Assembly (NCBI GenBank): GCA_019671135.1
Contig: JAHRHY010000020.1
Span: 682,001 to 746,000, forward strand
Direction of reading: 5' to 3'
DNA from: Linnemannia hyalina
Taxonomy: Eukaryota > Mortierellomycota > Mortierellomycetes > Mortierellales > Mortierellaceae
DNA length: 64,000 bases
Shown: positions 1 to 9,600 of the stretch, piece by piece
How positions within the stretch are numbered: position 1 is the first letter of the stretch
Layout: the number at the start of each line of letters is the position of its first letter
Translations under genes and position numbers: made by a program
Notes under the pieces: generated by a model
Seen by the model: only the letters and a program-made list of their open reading frames with translations
Databases searched by the model: none
Told to the model about the DNA's origin: nothing

Positions 1-6
1 TCAGCC

Positions 7-1766
7 ATGGCGACAGCATCGTCATCTCCTCCATATGCTACATTCCCCTCCATCAACAACCCATCTCCAGTCACCATCATGGAAATCTTGCTTCACATTG
101 CCTCATTCCTCAACACCAGGTCGCTCAAAACGTCTCTCTGTGTCTCAAAGGACTGGTATACCACCCTGTGCCTTCTCCTTTGGCAACGAATCTATCTATG
201 GCATGATCCTGACGAGTATGATCCCGACATAGGCCCTTCTTTCTCAAACCTTCGACAGCACGCTTCCCTCATCAACAGCCTCGAGGTCTACTCCCACAAG
301 TTCCCTAAGTTCTGCGGTCCAGACCCGACTGACGGCGACAACCCCCTTTTTTCCCAAACCTCGCGGTTCTCAAGATCGACACGCACTATAACAAGGCTTA
401 CAAGGACCGCGAGATCTTCTCGTTTATGGAACGACACCAGGCCACAATCACGAACCTGACCCTCTCTTCTTTCCACACGGTCGAACTGACACTGATCCTG
501 GCCCATGAGTTACCATTGTTGACTCGCCTCTCGATTAAGAACTGGGATTTTCATGGTCTTCCGAGTGTGTTCATGGATAAGTACCACACTCTCTGGTCCC
601 GGGTCTTGTCTCTCTCTCTGTACGAGTTTAAGCTCTTTAATACGGAATACGAGGCGTGGAAGAACCTGGGTATGGCCACTGACCTGCTGGAGCAAGCACC
701 ACCGACAAAACTCCAAGAATTGATCATGATCACGAATGAGTATGGAACCGATAGTGCGCAGATTCGACTGCAACTTCTCTTCATCCTCAACAGCCCTAAT
801 CTCGTTCGTCTGGAATGGGCTACCGGATGTGTAGAGTGCGACTCCGAAACCTATGAGGACGTAGAAGTCGTCGAAGAAGGACCCATGGCGCAGATGGCTC
901 GTGTGATCAAGTCTGGTAGATTCTATCAAGGACGACAACAACAATTGGAATCCCTTGGTCTAGGTCTGAGCGAGTTCAGGATTCAGGATCTGGATATCAT
1001 TCTCAACTCTTTCCAATCGTCCCTGAAGGAATTATCTCTGAACTCAACCACTTTCGACGAAGACTCCTGGACGCTCATCAAGGATCACTATCCTGGATAT
1101 CTGTCTACGGTTACTGTTCTAAATCTCGATGATTGTTCACTCCTGAAAGGGTCCCAAGTTCAGGACATTCTTTGTTCAATCACCAGCCTTAAGGTTTTCA
1201 AAGCGGATTACATCAAGGAATCAAATCTTGAGCGTGATCGTGACCGTGGCCGGTCCTGGGTCTGTTTAGGTTTGAAGGAGCTTTCGCTGGGCTTTGTACG
1301 ACAGACACGCCGAGAGAGTGATCGTGGACAATACCTTTTTCTGGAACAACTCTCTCGACTGTCGAGACTAGAGGTCCTGAACCTGGAGAAGTCTACGACT
1401 GAATCCAAGATTGATGAAGATGAGGAGGTGGTGGGAGTTGAAGGCGCCGCCGTTGATGAAGAGCCAGATCGACGAAACCCTGTCGTTGATGCCGATTCCA
1501 AATGTCAGAGGATCTTGCTGCTAACTCTGACCGAGGGTCTGGACTGCTTAAAGCCCCTCCGACGACTGAGAGAGTTGGAGGTACCCAGGAACCACCGATG
1601 GGATGGCGGTAAACAGGGTTGCAAGCGCTGTGTCTGGACCGAGGCCGAGGCTCGATGGGTGACGCGTAACTGGGCTGTTCTCGAAAAGCTGACCAATATT
1701 CCCATGGCAAAGGAGGCCAAGCAGATTTTGGAAGAACGAATGAGGATCTCGAGTTCTGAGATTTGA
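7..1766 (+). CDS. F-box/leucine-rich-repeat-type protein, interrupted by one frameshift
   Basis: Probable substrate-recognition subunit of an SCF-type ubiquitin ligase. The first reading frame starts at ATG 7 in good context (cagccATGg). It has an F-box-like segment at about residues 20-65 (ILLHIASFLNTRSLKT, then CVSKDW and LLWQRIY). The protein continues in another frame from about 348 to 1766 with repeated leucine-rich segments (ITNLTLSSFH, LTRLSIKNW, LKELSLNS, VTVLNLDDCSLL, GLKELSLGF, LEVLNLEKS), typical of the large F-box/LRR families of Mortierella-like fungi. The switch is at a C5T6 run (342-352), where one base appears to be missing; the downstream frame reads sensibly from just after the run (FPNLAVLKID). 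No splice-site pair explains it and no classical -1 slippery heptamer is in frame. Either a homopolymer sequencing error or a real disabling mutation fits. The target of the ligase cannot be seen. Confidence 0.75.
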
Positions 1767-2061
1767 CATTTTGAATATAGCATTATGCACCCACGACTCG
1801 GAATTTTTTCTCATGTTTATGCCATTAGGAGTTGCGGAGGAAATTGTCATGCCTCAAAAAAACAGTTTCTCCTCACATTCGCGAAATGTACAGTAGGAGC
1901 ATGTTCGTCCACTCTTGGCAGTGACACTCTAGGTCTGAACAAGCTTCTGAAACGTATGTAGGATAGCACTAGAGGCCCGTAGTTAATGATTCTCGGGGGT
2001 GGTTCACTTGTGCCCCACAAGAACTGTGGATCCGAAAAATCTACAAATAATGAAGGGGAGA
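1767..2061. other. Intergenic, no gene seen
   Basis: This is the 3-prime flank of the F-box gene. I see no coding frame, hairpin or repeat in it before the solo LTR target duplication at 2062. Confidence 0.5.
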
Positions 2062-2066
2062 CAGGA

Positions 2067-2285
2067 TGTTGTGTACGCGCACAACATGTGTGAGATGTTT
2101 AGCAGCTGCTAATCGCAGTGGCTGCATGTTTACTCATGTGTAAAGAGGGGCATATAAATAAGACAAAGAGCACGCAATAAAGAGGATACGTTTTTGTCCA
2201 GCTCGCATCATTATTATACCCTTTAATTGACATCCCATCTAAAACACATCCACTCACACATACTCCCTCTTCACAGGATTCAACA
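2067..2285 (+). mobile_element. Solo LTR, family alpha copy 1
   Basis: 219-bp element starting TGTTGTG and ending TTCAACA, flanked by an exact 5-bp target duplication CAGGA (2062-2066 and 2286-2290). It carries a TATA-like CATATAAATA and an AATAAAGAGGATACG segment, the usual R-region signals of an LTR. The first about 140 bp match two other copies at 25469 and 34161, while the 3-prime parts diverge. No internal coding region of the parent retrotransposon is in the window. Confidence 0.85.
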
Positions 2286-2481
2286 CAGGACCCAAAATTT
2301 GTGAAGCCTTTGAATTCTACGCCTGGTGACATTGCGCTATGTAGTCAAAGCTGCCAAAAGGGATAAAAGAGATCTTTTAATTTTTGTTATTCGCAAATAC
2401 AAGAATTACGAAGCTTGTGGGTCCAGAGAACTTGAGGCTCGACAGATCATCGTTTCACTGCACTGAGACCACGGTAGCGCT

Positions 2482-3243
2482 TTAGGGCTTGGGGGCACTG
2501 GCTGTAAGCATCCGAGAGCTGAAGGGCTCGAACAACTCGATGGGCGTTTTGTTGATATGCGTGAGCTGGCCACTCCGCGCCTGAACGTAGAGTCGAAGGA
2601 GATCAGTCTTGTCGGCGTCGGTAAGAGAGCTCTGATTGGCTTTAAGGCTCTTATAATTGTCGTAGTTCATGATGGTGACTCGGCCATTTCTGCCGAAAAT
2701 CTCCGAGTGCCAGCCATCCCCATCTTCGTCTTTCGCAAACCAGTGGCGGAGACCGAAGACATGGCCAAGCTCGTGAACCAGCGTTTCCACCTGTTCAGCC
2801 TCGTTGTGATCGAACATCGATGGATATATAACAAGCTTGTGTTGGCCGGTGTCTGGGAAGAAGGCCTCCGCGAGAACGCAACCGCCGTCAAAGCAGAATT
2901 TGTCTTTGCGCACATCGAACTCGAAATCCCAGACAACGTTGTCCTCAGTGAACTTGACTGGGGCTGCATCTCCCCACATGTCGACCGCCTTCCGGAAGAG
3001 GTTGAGGATTTCCTCCTTGGTCCTGCCCGATTGCTGAAGTGTGATGTCATTGAAGCGATAGCGCAGAACGGCACCCTTCACCCAGAGAGGGATGATTCCC
3101 TGAGTGCCTACGACGATTTCCAAGGGCGAGCGCTTGTGGGCACGCTGGCCGTCAACGCACAAACATTCTTTGAGAAAGAAGTGCATCCTGGAATCGGGCT
3201 GGGGTTGATCTTGGTGGATATGGTCAGTCATTTGAAAAGGCAA
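2482..3243 (-). CDS. Metzincin-type zinc metalloprotease (matrixin-like)
   Basis: 253-residue protein with the extended zinc-binding motif HELGHVFGLRH at about residues 154-164 (three His ligands, catalytic Glu) and a following Met-turn, TIMNYD, at about 187, the signature of metzincins such as peptidase family M10. N-terminal to this is a matrixin-like fold region with LRYRFND and FRKAVDMWGD. No signal peptide or prodomain cysteine switch is visible, so it may be cytosolic, or the true N-terminus may lie in an unseen exon. The start is the first ATG after a TATA-like element on the minus strand (3314-3324); a second Met lies five codons in. The substrate is unknown. Neighbours are mobile elements and repeats, so there is no functional context. 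Confidence 0.8.
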   Translation of the reverse strand: MPFQMTDHIHQDQPQPDSRMHFFLKECLCVDGQRAHKRSPLEIVVGTQGIIPLWVKGAVLRYRFNDITLQQSGRTKEEILNLFRKAVDMWGDAAPVKFTEDNVVWDFEFDVRKDKFCFDGGCVLAEAFFPDTGQHKLVIYPSMFDHNEAEQVETLVHELGHVFGLRHWFAKDEDGDGWHSEIFGRNGRVTIMNYDNYKSLKANQSSLTDADKTDLLRLYVQARSGQLTHINKTPIELFEPFSSRMLTASAPKP

Positions 3244-3313
3244 TTGTTTGTGTTTTGTAAAGATGAATGTTGAAGTGTTGCAGGAAAGTTGTAAAATCCA
3301 TGTAGGACAGAGG

Positions 3314-3324
3314 CTATTTTATAC
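3314..3324 (-). promoter_or_regulatory. TATA-like element of the metzincin gene
   Basis: Minus-strand GTATAAAATAG lies about 70 bp upstream of the ATG at 3243, a plausible spacing for a fungal TATA box. Confidence 0.45.
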
Positions 3325-3419
3325 TTGTCAACGTCGTTTTCATGTAGGTAGTGATTCTTCACACTTCTGACCGACTCACATGAAGAATCTGCAACCACAA
3401 ATGGACTATCATGAGATCT

Positions 3420-4640
3420 GCATGTGGCTCGGTGCTCTACTCAGCCTGACGTTCTCTTTCAACTGTTGGTTGGATAGTCTCACCACAACTTGAACATGCA
3501 GGGAATCCAATCAACAAAGTAATCCAAGTTACTGCACCGTACACGGAGCGTTTCAGTCATGAGTCAGGGGCTAGTGCACACGGCGATTTAAGCTCTCCCC
3601 ATTATTGGCTGGGTAGTCACTCCACCATGCACACAAGATTCACGAGATCAAGGTCTATGCATAGGGCGATTTAAGCTCTTCCCACATTGGCTGGATAGTC
3701 ATTACACCACACACAGAATGTTTCGGTCATGAGTGCAGCTATGGGCTGGGTGGTCTGAGCGGTACTTAACTCTCCGCAAAGGGCTAGTCGGGTACTGCAC
3801 CACAACGAGAATGTTTCAGTCGTGGAATCAGGGTTCTGTGCACATCCATTTTATTCTTTGTAAGTTACAAGTTTAAGACATTTTGCATACGTTGGACGAA
3901 ACCCACCAGGTATTAACGCTTGCCTTAACGTTGAATGATGCCTGTCTTATCATTGCATGAAGCTTGCCTTAACGACGCATGATTTTGATGTGGCAGACCA
4001 TGGAAGGATTTACGGAATAGGAGAAAAGAAAATGTTTGTGCATTATGTCCACTATTTAGACACATAGCCAACCAGGTTTCAAGGCCAGTCCCTAGCGCCG
4101 CTTTACTTTCTCGGAGGCTGATTTCAGTTTCAGAGCAATATGTTTTTACGCAAGATAGAATTATCATTCCGAAACATGCCAACTTATTTCCCGCATCAGT
4201 GTAATATGCGCGTTAGATAACAGACACAATCAAGCCGGGTTAGAAACTCACACTGAACATTGGTTGGCACAGTAGTATGTCTCAGTTGTTCAGTTGTTTT
4301 GTAGTAGCTAGGTGACTGGGTACAGTAAATTTTAACCGCTTTTCCAAGTATTGGCTGGAGACCTAGTGCACTACCAAGGGAGAGTTCCAGTCATGAGATC
4401 TGCAAGTTTAGGTGGTCTAGGCACAGCTTAATTTTAGCTCTTCTCTTAATTGGCTGGAATGTTTCAGTCGTGGGAACTGGTAGGTGACCAGGGCACAACT
4501 TAATTTAAGCTCTTCTTTTAATTGGCCGAATAGCCACTGCACCAGGCATAACATCAGGGGTCTATGCACACGGCGATTTAAGCTCCTTCCATCATTGGCT
4601 GGGTACCCCCTACGGTTCATGGGATCAGGGTCTGTGCAAC
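3420..4640. repeat. Degenerate tandem repeat, unit about 70-95 bp
   Basis: A recurring block reads roughly: GCGATTTAAGCTCTTCCC, then ATTGGCTGG(G/A)TAGTCAC, then CACCA, then GTTTCAGTCATGAG, then GGGTCTRTGCACA. Recognisable units begin near 3583, 3666, 3761, 4337, 4423, 4494 and 4574. Units are diverged and some are incomplete; 3850-4300 is only loosely similar. No convincing coding frame lies here. Confidence 0.65.
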
Positions 4641-4932
4641 AGGAACTCATTCCCCCTCTTCTTTTTTTCTTTTTTTACCGAGCTCAAGTTAAGCGTGGTT
4701 AATCTACTAATACAAAATCGTTATCTCCATCACCTGACTTATCGTAAATCATGTGATGTTCCCTCTTTCTCTTTCTCATGGTGTTGTGGTGTGTGTATGG
4801 TGTGTATGGTGTATATGTAGTGTGTGTGTAAGTGTTTGTGTGTGTTGTGTGCGTTTTTTTTTTTAGCTTAAAGTTAATTAAAATGAAAGTTAATTAAAAA
4901 TGAGAAAATGATAGATGGATGTGGGATGCGAT

Positions 4933-5048
4933 GAGAGCCATACCGGTAAGCAGATCTACCGGTAAGCAGATCTTCCGGTAAGCATGTTAAAATGCGGAAT
5001 GAGAGCCATACCGGTAAACTGATCTGCCGGTAAGCATGTTAAAAATGC
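4933..5048. repeat. Subterminal CCGGTAAGC iterons of Helitron 1
   Basis: Five copies of CCGGTAAG/A lie near 4943, 4959, 4975, 5011 and 5027; the first three are spaced 16 bp apart and embedded in ACCGGTAAGCAGATCT. The block also repeats a GAGAGCCATACCGGTAA segment. A matching inverted array lies at the same relative position in Helitron 3 (61797-61905). Candidate Rep-binding iterons, or repeated splice donors of a 5-prime UTR intron. Confidence 0.6.
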
Positions 5049-5139
5049 GGAAATGGAGAATGTAGAGAGTAGAGCCGATGGCTTTTTCTTTCTCTTTTTT
5101 TCGGACAAGAATATTTCCTTTCCTTTCCTTTCCTTACCT

Positions 5140-5180
5140 CTCTCTTTTTTTTTTTTTTTTTTTTTTAATCTGTCAGTAGC
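5140..5180 (+). promoter_or_regulatory. Polypyrimidine tract and probable 3-prime splice site before accessory ORF
   Basis: A long T-rich tract runs into AATCTGTCAG just before the accessory ORF ATG at 5185, the layout of an intron acceptor in the 5-prime UTR. The same arrangement precedes the accessory ORF remnant of Helitron 3 (about 61600-61640). Confidence 0.45.
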
Positions 5181-5184
5181 CAGC

Positions 5185-6195
5185 ATGCCTTCCACTCGCT
5201 CTCGCCGTGTCGCTCTTACTTCAACATCCACCTCCGATGTCTCTCCCCCTGCGACCTTTACAGGATATAAACGAACCAAGGCAATGAATTCAACAAGGTC
5301 GCAGATGACCAAGTCGGTCACGTTCTCTCCCCTTTCCGCCCGGCACACTGCCACCAGCTCTACTGCTACCGCTCCCTCTGTTTCCTTCGCTCCCTACTCT
5401 CTTCCTACCAAACACACCAAGCGCTCCATCAAGCGCCGCACCATCAATAACACTAAACCCAAACCCAAGGCCATTACTCCTTACTCTTCCTCCTCTCCCT
5501 CTTCTTCCTCCCCGTCTTCCTCCATCAGCAGGTGTTCCAAGTGTCGTGGAACCGACCACCAAAGATCGACGAGTCGACGCTGCCCATACTATAAAGGGAA
5601 GCAAACGACAAGTGCAAGGATCAACAATACTCAAAAGCATTATTCCTACAGCGTCAACTACTATGAAGCCATCTTTGACACCATCTCAGACGACGACATC
5701 CTCGCTGCACTTGCTGAGGTCGATCAGGATCAGGATCCAAACACGACAAGTCAGTCTACCATTGTGGTGGATGTTAATGATAGCGAGGACGAATCGATCA
5801 TAGACGACAACGACGATGACCTCGCTGCATTCGCTGAGGTCGTTCAGGATCAGGATCCAAACACAACAAGTCAGTCTACCATTGTGGTGGATGATTATGA
5901 GGATAGCAATAGCGAGGATGAGCCGCTCATAAGGCGGCGCCCAGGTTGGAAAAGCGTTTCCAGTTCGGAGTCAATCCAACTCGACGATGAAAGCGAGGAT
6001 GATCTGCAGAGGCCATTAACACAAGTCATATCAACACAAATCTCCTCTTCCAGTCATGCAAGCACTTCAAGCACTTTGTTGCCCGAGTGGACCTCTCCAA
6101 TGCCCTCCACCATGGATACTGCTTCTGGATGCATGGCCATTGTATGTCCCACCTGTTCATCACAACTATTACTTTCAGCTGTATTACAGAACTAA
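5185..6195 (+). CDS. Helitron accessory ORF: zinc-knuckle, acidic, SIM-like repeats (copy 1)
   Basis: 336 residues from ATG 5185; this start matches the homologous protein of Helitron 2, whereas the open frame upstream of it crosses T-rich UTR. Layout: basic, Ser/Thr-rich N-terminus with a conserved GY(K/R)R(T/A)KA motif; Ser-rich tract; zinc-knuckle-like CSKCRGTDHQRSTSRRC at about 117-133; conserved YYEAIFDTI; two acidic modules each containing QDQDPNTTSQSTIVVD (about 183-197 and 224-238) followed by Asp/Glu/Ser clusters, which resemble SUMO-interaction motifs; RRRPGWKSV; and a conserved C-terminus with IVCPTCSSQLLL at about 318. No known enzyme domain is recognised. AATAAA signals follow at about 6212, so it is a separate transcription unit upstream of Rep/helicase. 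Role unknown; DNA or SUMO-pathway binding is inference. Confidence 0.7.
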   Translation: MPSTRSRRVALTSTSTSDVSPPATFTGYKRTKAMNSTRSQMTKSVTFSPLSARHTATSSTATAPSVSFAPYSLPTKHTKRSIKRRTINNTKPKPKAITPYSSSSPSSSSPSSSISRCSKCRGTDHQRSTSRRCPYYKGKQTTSARINNTQKHYSYSVNYYEAIFDTISDDDILAALAEVDQDQDPNTTSQSTIVVDVNDSEDESIIDDNDDDLAAFAEVVQDQDPNTTSQSTIVVDDYEDSNSEDEPLIRRRPGWKSVSSSESIQLDDESEDDLQRPLTQVISTQISSSSHASTSSTLLPEWTSPMPSTMDTASGCMAIVCPTCSSQLLLSAVLQN

Positions 6196-6622
6196 TTCCC
6201 ATAAATATTAATAAAAATAAAACATTAAAAAAATGATGAAGCTCCGGGCTATTTTTTTTCAGTTATTTTATTCATTTGAACAACTCATAAAGGAAATAGA
6301 GCATAGAGCAGGCGGCTAAAGGCCTTCAAGGCTACACGAACCTATTCATTATTGGTCTTTATAGTTTCTTGAACCGGCCCATCTAATCAACCATCAACCA
6401 TCAACCAGAGAGCATGTCCAGCCTAGAAAATAAAGGAGAAATGGAGAAAAAAACGATGGGATGGATAAACATAAAGGCGAAAGAGAAGAGAAAGAGGATG
6501 GTATCTCTTTTAGAGCCTGTTGTAATAAACATATAATAAGCTGTCTCAATCTACGCGCGCTCCAACATCATTTTTCCTTTCATTCCCTATCAACAGACAC
6601 TTAAACACCTCACATTTCCAAA
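6196..6622. other. Helitron 1 intergenic between accessory ORF and Rep/helicase
   Basis: Holds AATAAA-type polyadenylation signals for the accessory ORF (about 6212-6222) and the presumptive promoter of the Rep/helicase gene. No other coding frame is supported. Confidence 0.5.
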
Positions 6623-9600
6623 ATGTTATCGGCCACCAATGTTATGCGTTTATGCGCAAGCTGCAAGCAACCAGGACATTCTCGAAATACCTCAACGAAA
6701 TGCCGCCTCTACAAAAAAAGGTATGAGCAAATGAGAATGAAAAGGTTATAAAGTGTAACCGCTCCTGTTGCTAAAGAAATGTGACCTTTTCTATCGTTTT
6801 CTTTTGTTTATGGGGAGGGACAGACCATCAAACTCCATAACTATCCCAAGTGATATAGCCCAAGACGCCCAAAGAGATATGGAACGCCGACGACAAGAAG
6901 ATCGAATCAATCAAGAAGCTGCGGAAGGCTCTCGCAGGCATGCTATTTCCATTTCTCCGGCTGCCTCAATTACTCCTATCGCTGCTACTCCTCATTCTGC
7001 TCTAAAGTGTCAATCTTGCGGACGGCTTGGCCATAGTCGCAAAAGTCACAAGGATTGTCCTATGAATCGACGATACCTGCTCATTGCTGCTCCTATTGCT
7101 CCTGCTGCCCATACTGTTCCTGCCACTCCTGCTGCTCCTATAGTCTCTGCCGCTGCTGCTATTCCTGCTATTCCTGTTATTCCTGCCGCTCCTGCCGCCG
7201 CTCCTGCTATTCCTGATGCTCCTGCTGTACGTGTGTTCGGAAATGGAATGGCTGCTTGCAAGGAACAAGATGATACAGAATACAAGGCCCTGGATCGGAT
7301 GAACGTCGTTTGCTCTCACTGTGGCGCCTTACATTGGAGAGAGGTAACAATATAATATCAGTCATTTTTTTTAAAACATCTTCTGCATTTTTGTTAGATT
7401 CCTAACTTTTTTTTCTATCTTCTGAATATATCCAGGAACGCGTCGGATGTGCGGTCGTAACTCCGCGTTTCTCTATGTGTTGCCTCCAAGGAAGAGTCAA
7501 AATGCCGACTATTGAAGCTCCCCCTGCCGAATTACAAGAACTGTTTAGAGGCGATACCCCTCTCTCCAAGCGATTTCTGGCAAACACACGGACCTTCAAC
7601 AATGCCTTTGCTTTTGCATCCTTTGGCACCAGTACAAAGTACCGTGACATGCGGCGACCGCCTGGCAGAGGCCCAAATACCTTTCAAGTCAAGGGCCAGC
7701 TTTACCACAAGATCGGCGGTATTCTCCCACCAAACGCCCAACAACCTCAGTTTGCCCAGATTTATTTTCACGACTCGGACCAGGACGCTGAAGTCGATCG
7801 ACGCTTGGATTTCATCTATGGGTCAAGGAACCAGGCTCTTCCAAACGGCGGGGATGGTGTGCAAGCACGAGACCGAGACAAGGACAGAAGGATTATCCGC
7901 ATCCTTCATCGCCTCATGTACAGGCACAATCCGTACGCCAAGAGGTTCAAGACCATCGGACAGCGTATTCGAGCGGACGATGCACCGGTTCTGGGCTTAA
8001 AGATCGTTTGTCAGAGGGCGGGTGACGCGAGACGCTACAATCGACCCACCGCCGATGAATTCGCCGCCATTCTTCCTGGCGATGCAACAGATGCACCTGG
8101 GAATCGGGATATAATCATCCAGCTTCACAACAACCGCCTTCATCAGGTCTCAGCACTGCACCAGTCATACTTTCCTCTCTGTTACCCGCTGTTGTTTCTA
8201 CGTGGGGAGGATGGATATCACCTAGGACTCACTCGAAACAACCCTCAACCTCCGGAAGATGTCTTGCAACATGTCCTAGATCCACAACTTGCTTATCGAC
8301 ATCCAGTTCCACCTCATAATCTACAGCCACTATTGGATCAAGCCAATGCTAATGAGATGGACATTGACAACAACGGCAACAACAACGACAACGACAACAA
8401 CAACGACAATATGGACCTTGGCGACAACGACGACGATGACGTCGAGAACGACCTCGAGGAGCAGATCGACCAGGGCGATAATGATGAAATCCTCGACAAT
8501 CACCTAGGCGACGCTGATCCTCAAGCTGCAATGGGTCTCAACAATGAGGGTGAAGGTGAAGACGACGAGGGTGAAGGCGATGAGGAGCATGCTCCGGGAA
8601 ACTATACTCACAGGATCACCATGATGGATTTCTTCGCCTATCGCCTCCAATACCGCATTGGCGATAGCAGCGAGTACATGTTCCGTTCAAGACGCCTCTT
8701 TCAGCAATTGATGGTTGACATGTTTTGCACCATGGACATGAATCGCCTCAACTTTCTGAAGCATAATCAGCAGACCCTTCGTATTGAGCTCTACTCAGGT
8801 AATCAAGGGAACCATTTCTGAGATGTTGAGGGTGCATTGATCATTCTCAGAATTCTAATTATTATTATTATTATTTATTTTTTTGGACATGATATCTCCA
8901 CAGGCTTACAGGATGCGGTCAATGCTGGGGATGTCGACGCCGCTGCCGTTGGAAGACGGGTCGTCCTCCCTTCAAGTTATGTCAGCGGACCCCGATACAT
9001 GCAGCAGCTGTACCAAGATGCAATGGCCATTGTCCGTGCCTTCGAATCGACACCGGATTATTTCGTCACTTTTACCTGTAACCCCAAGTGGCCCGAAATC
9101 ACGTCAGAACTTTTCCCAAACCAGACAGCGGCTGACCGCCCGGACCTGACGACACGCGTCTTTCACATCAAGCTGAAGGAACTCCTACATGATCTGTTGA
9201 AAAAGCAAGTCCTTGGAAAGGTTGTCGGCATGATTCATGTTATTGAGTTCCAGAAGCGTGGACTACCCCACGCACACATTCTGCTCATCATGAGCCCTGA
9301 GCACAAGCCTGGATTGCCTGCAGACTACGACAAATACATATCTGCTGAGATTCCCGATCCTGAAACGCACCCAGCTGCCTACGAGACCGTCAAGAGAACA
9401 ATGATCCATGGCCCATGTGGACCGGCAAATAGGAACTCCCCATGCATGGAGAACGGTGTGTGTACCAAAGGCTATCCCAAGCCCTTCCTCGCGAACACTA
9501 CAAACGGACCAAATGGATATCCGCAGTACCGGCGCCGCATGGATGGAAGGACGATCAGGATCGATGGCCGGGGAGATTTCGAGATTGACAACCGTTGGGT

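Noticed and set aside
342..352. Programmed -1 frameshift site in the F-box gene
   Set aside because: The C5T6 run does not place an X-XXY-YYZ heptamer in the zero frame, and no downstream pseudoknot was apparent.
2557..3273. 238-codon plus-strand frame
   Set aside because: Antisense shadow of the metzincin gene, which has clear catalytic motifs on the other strand.
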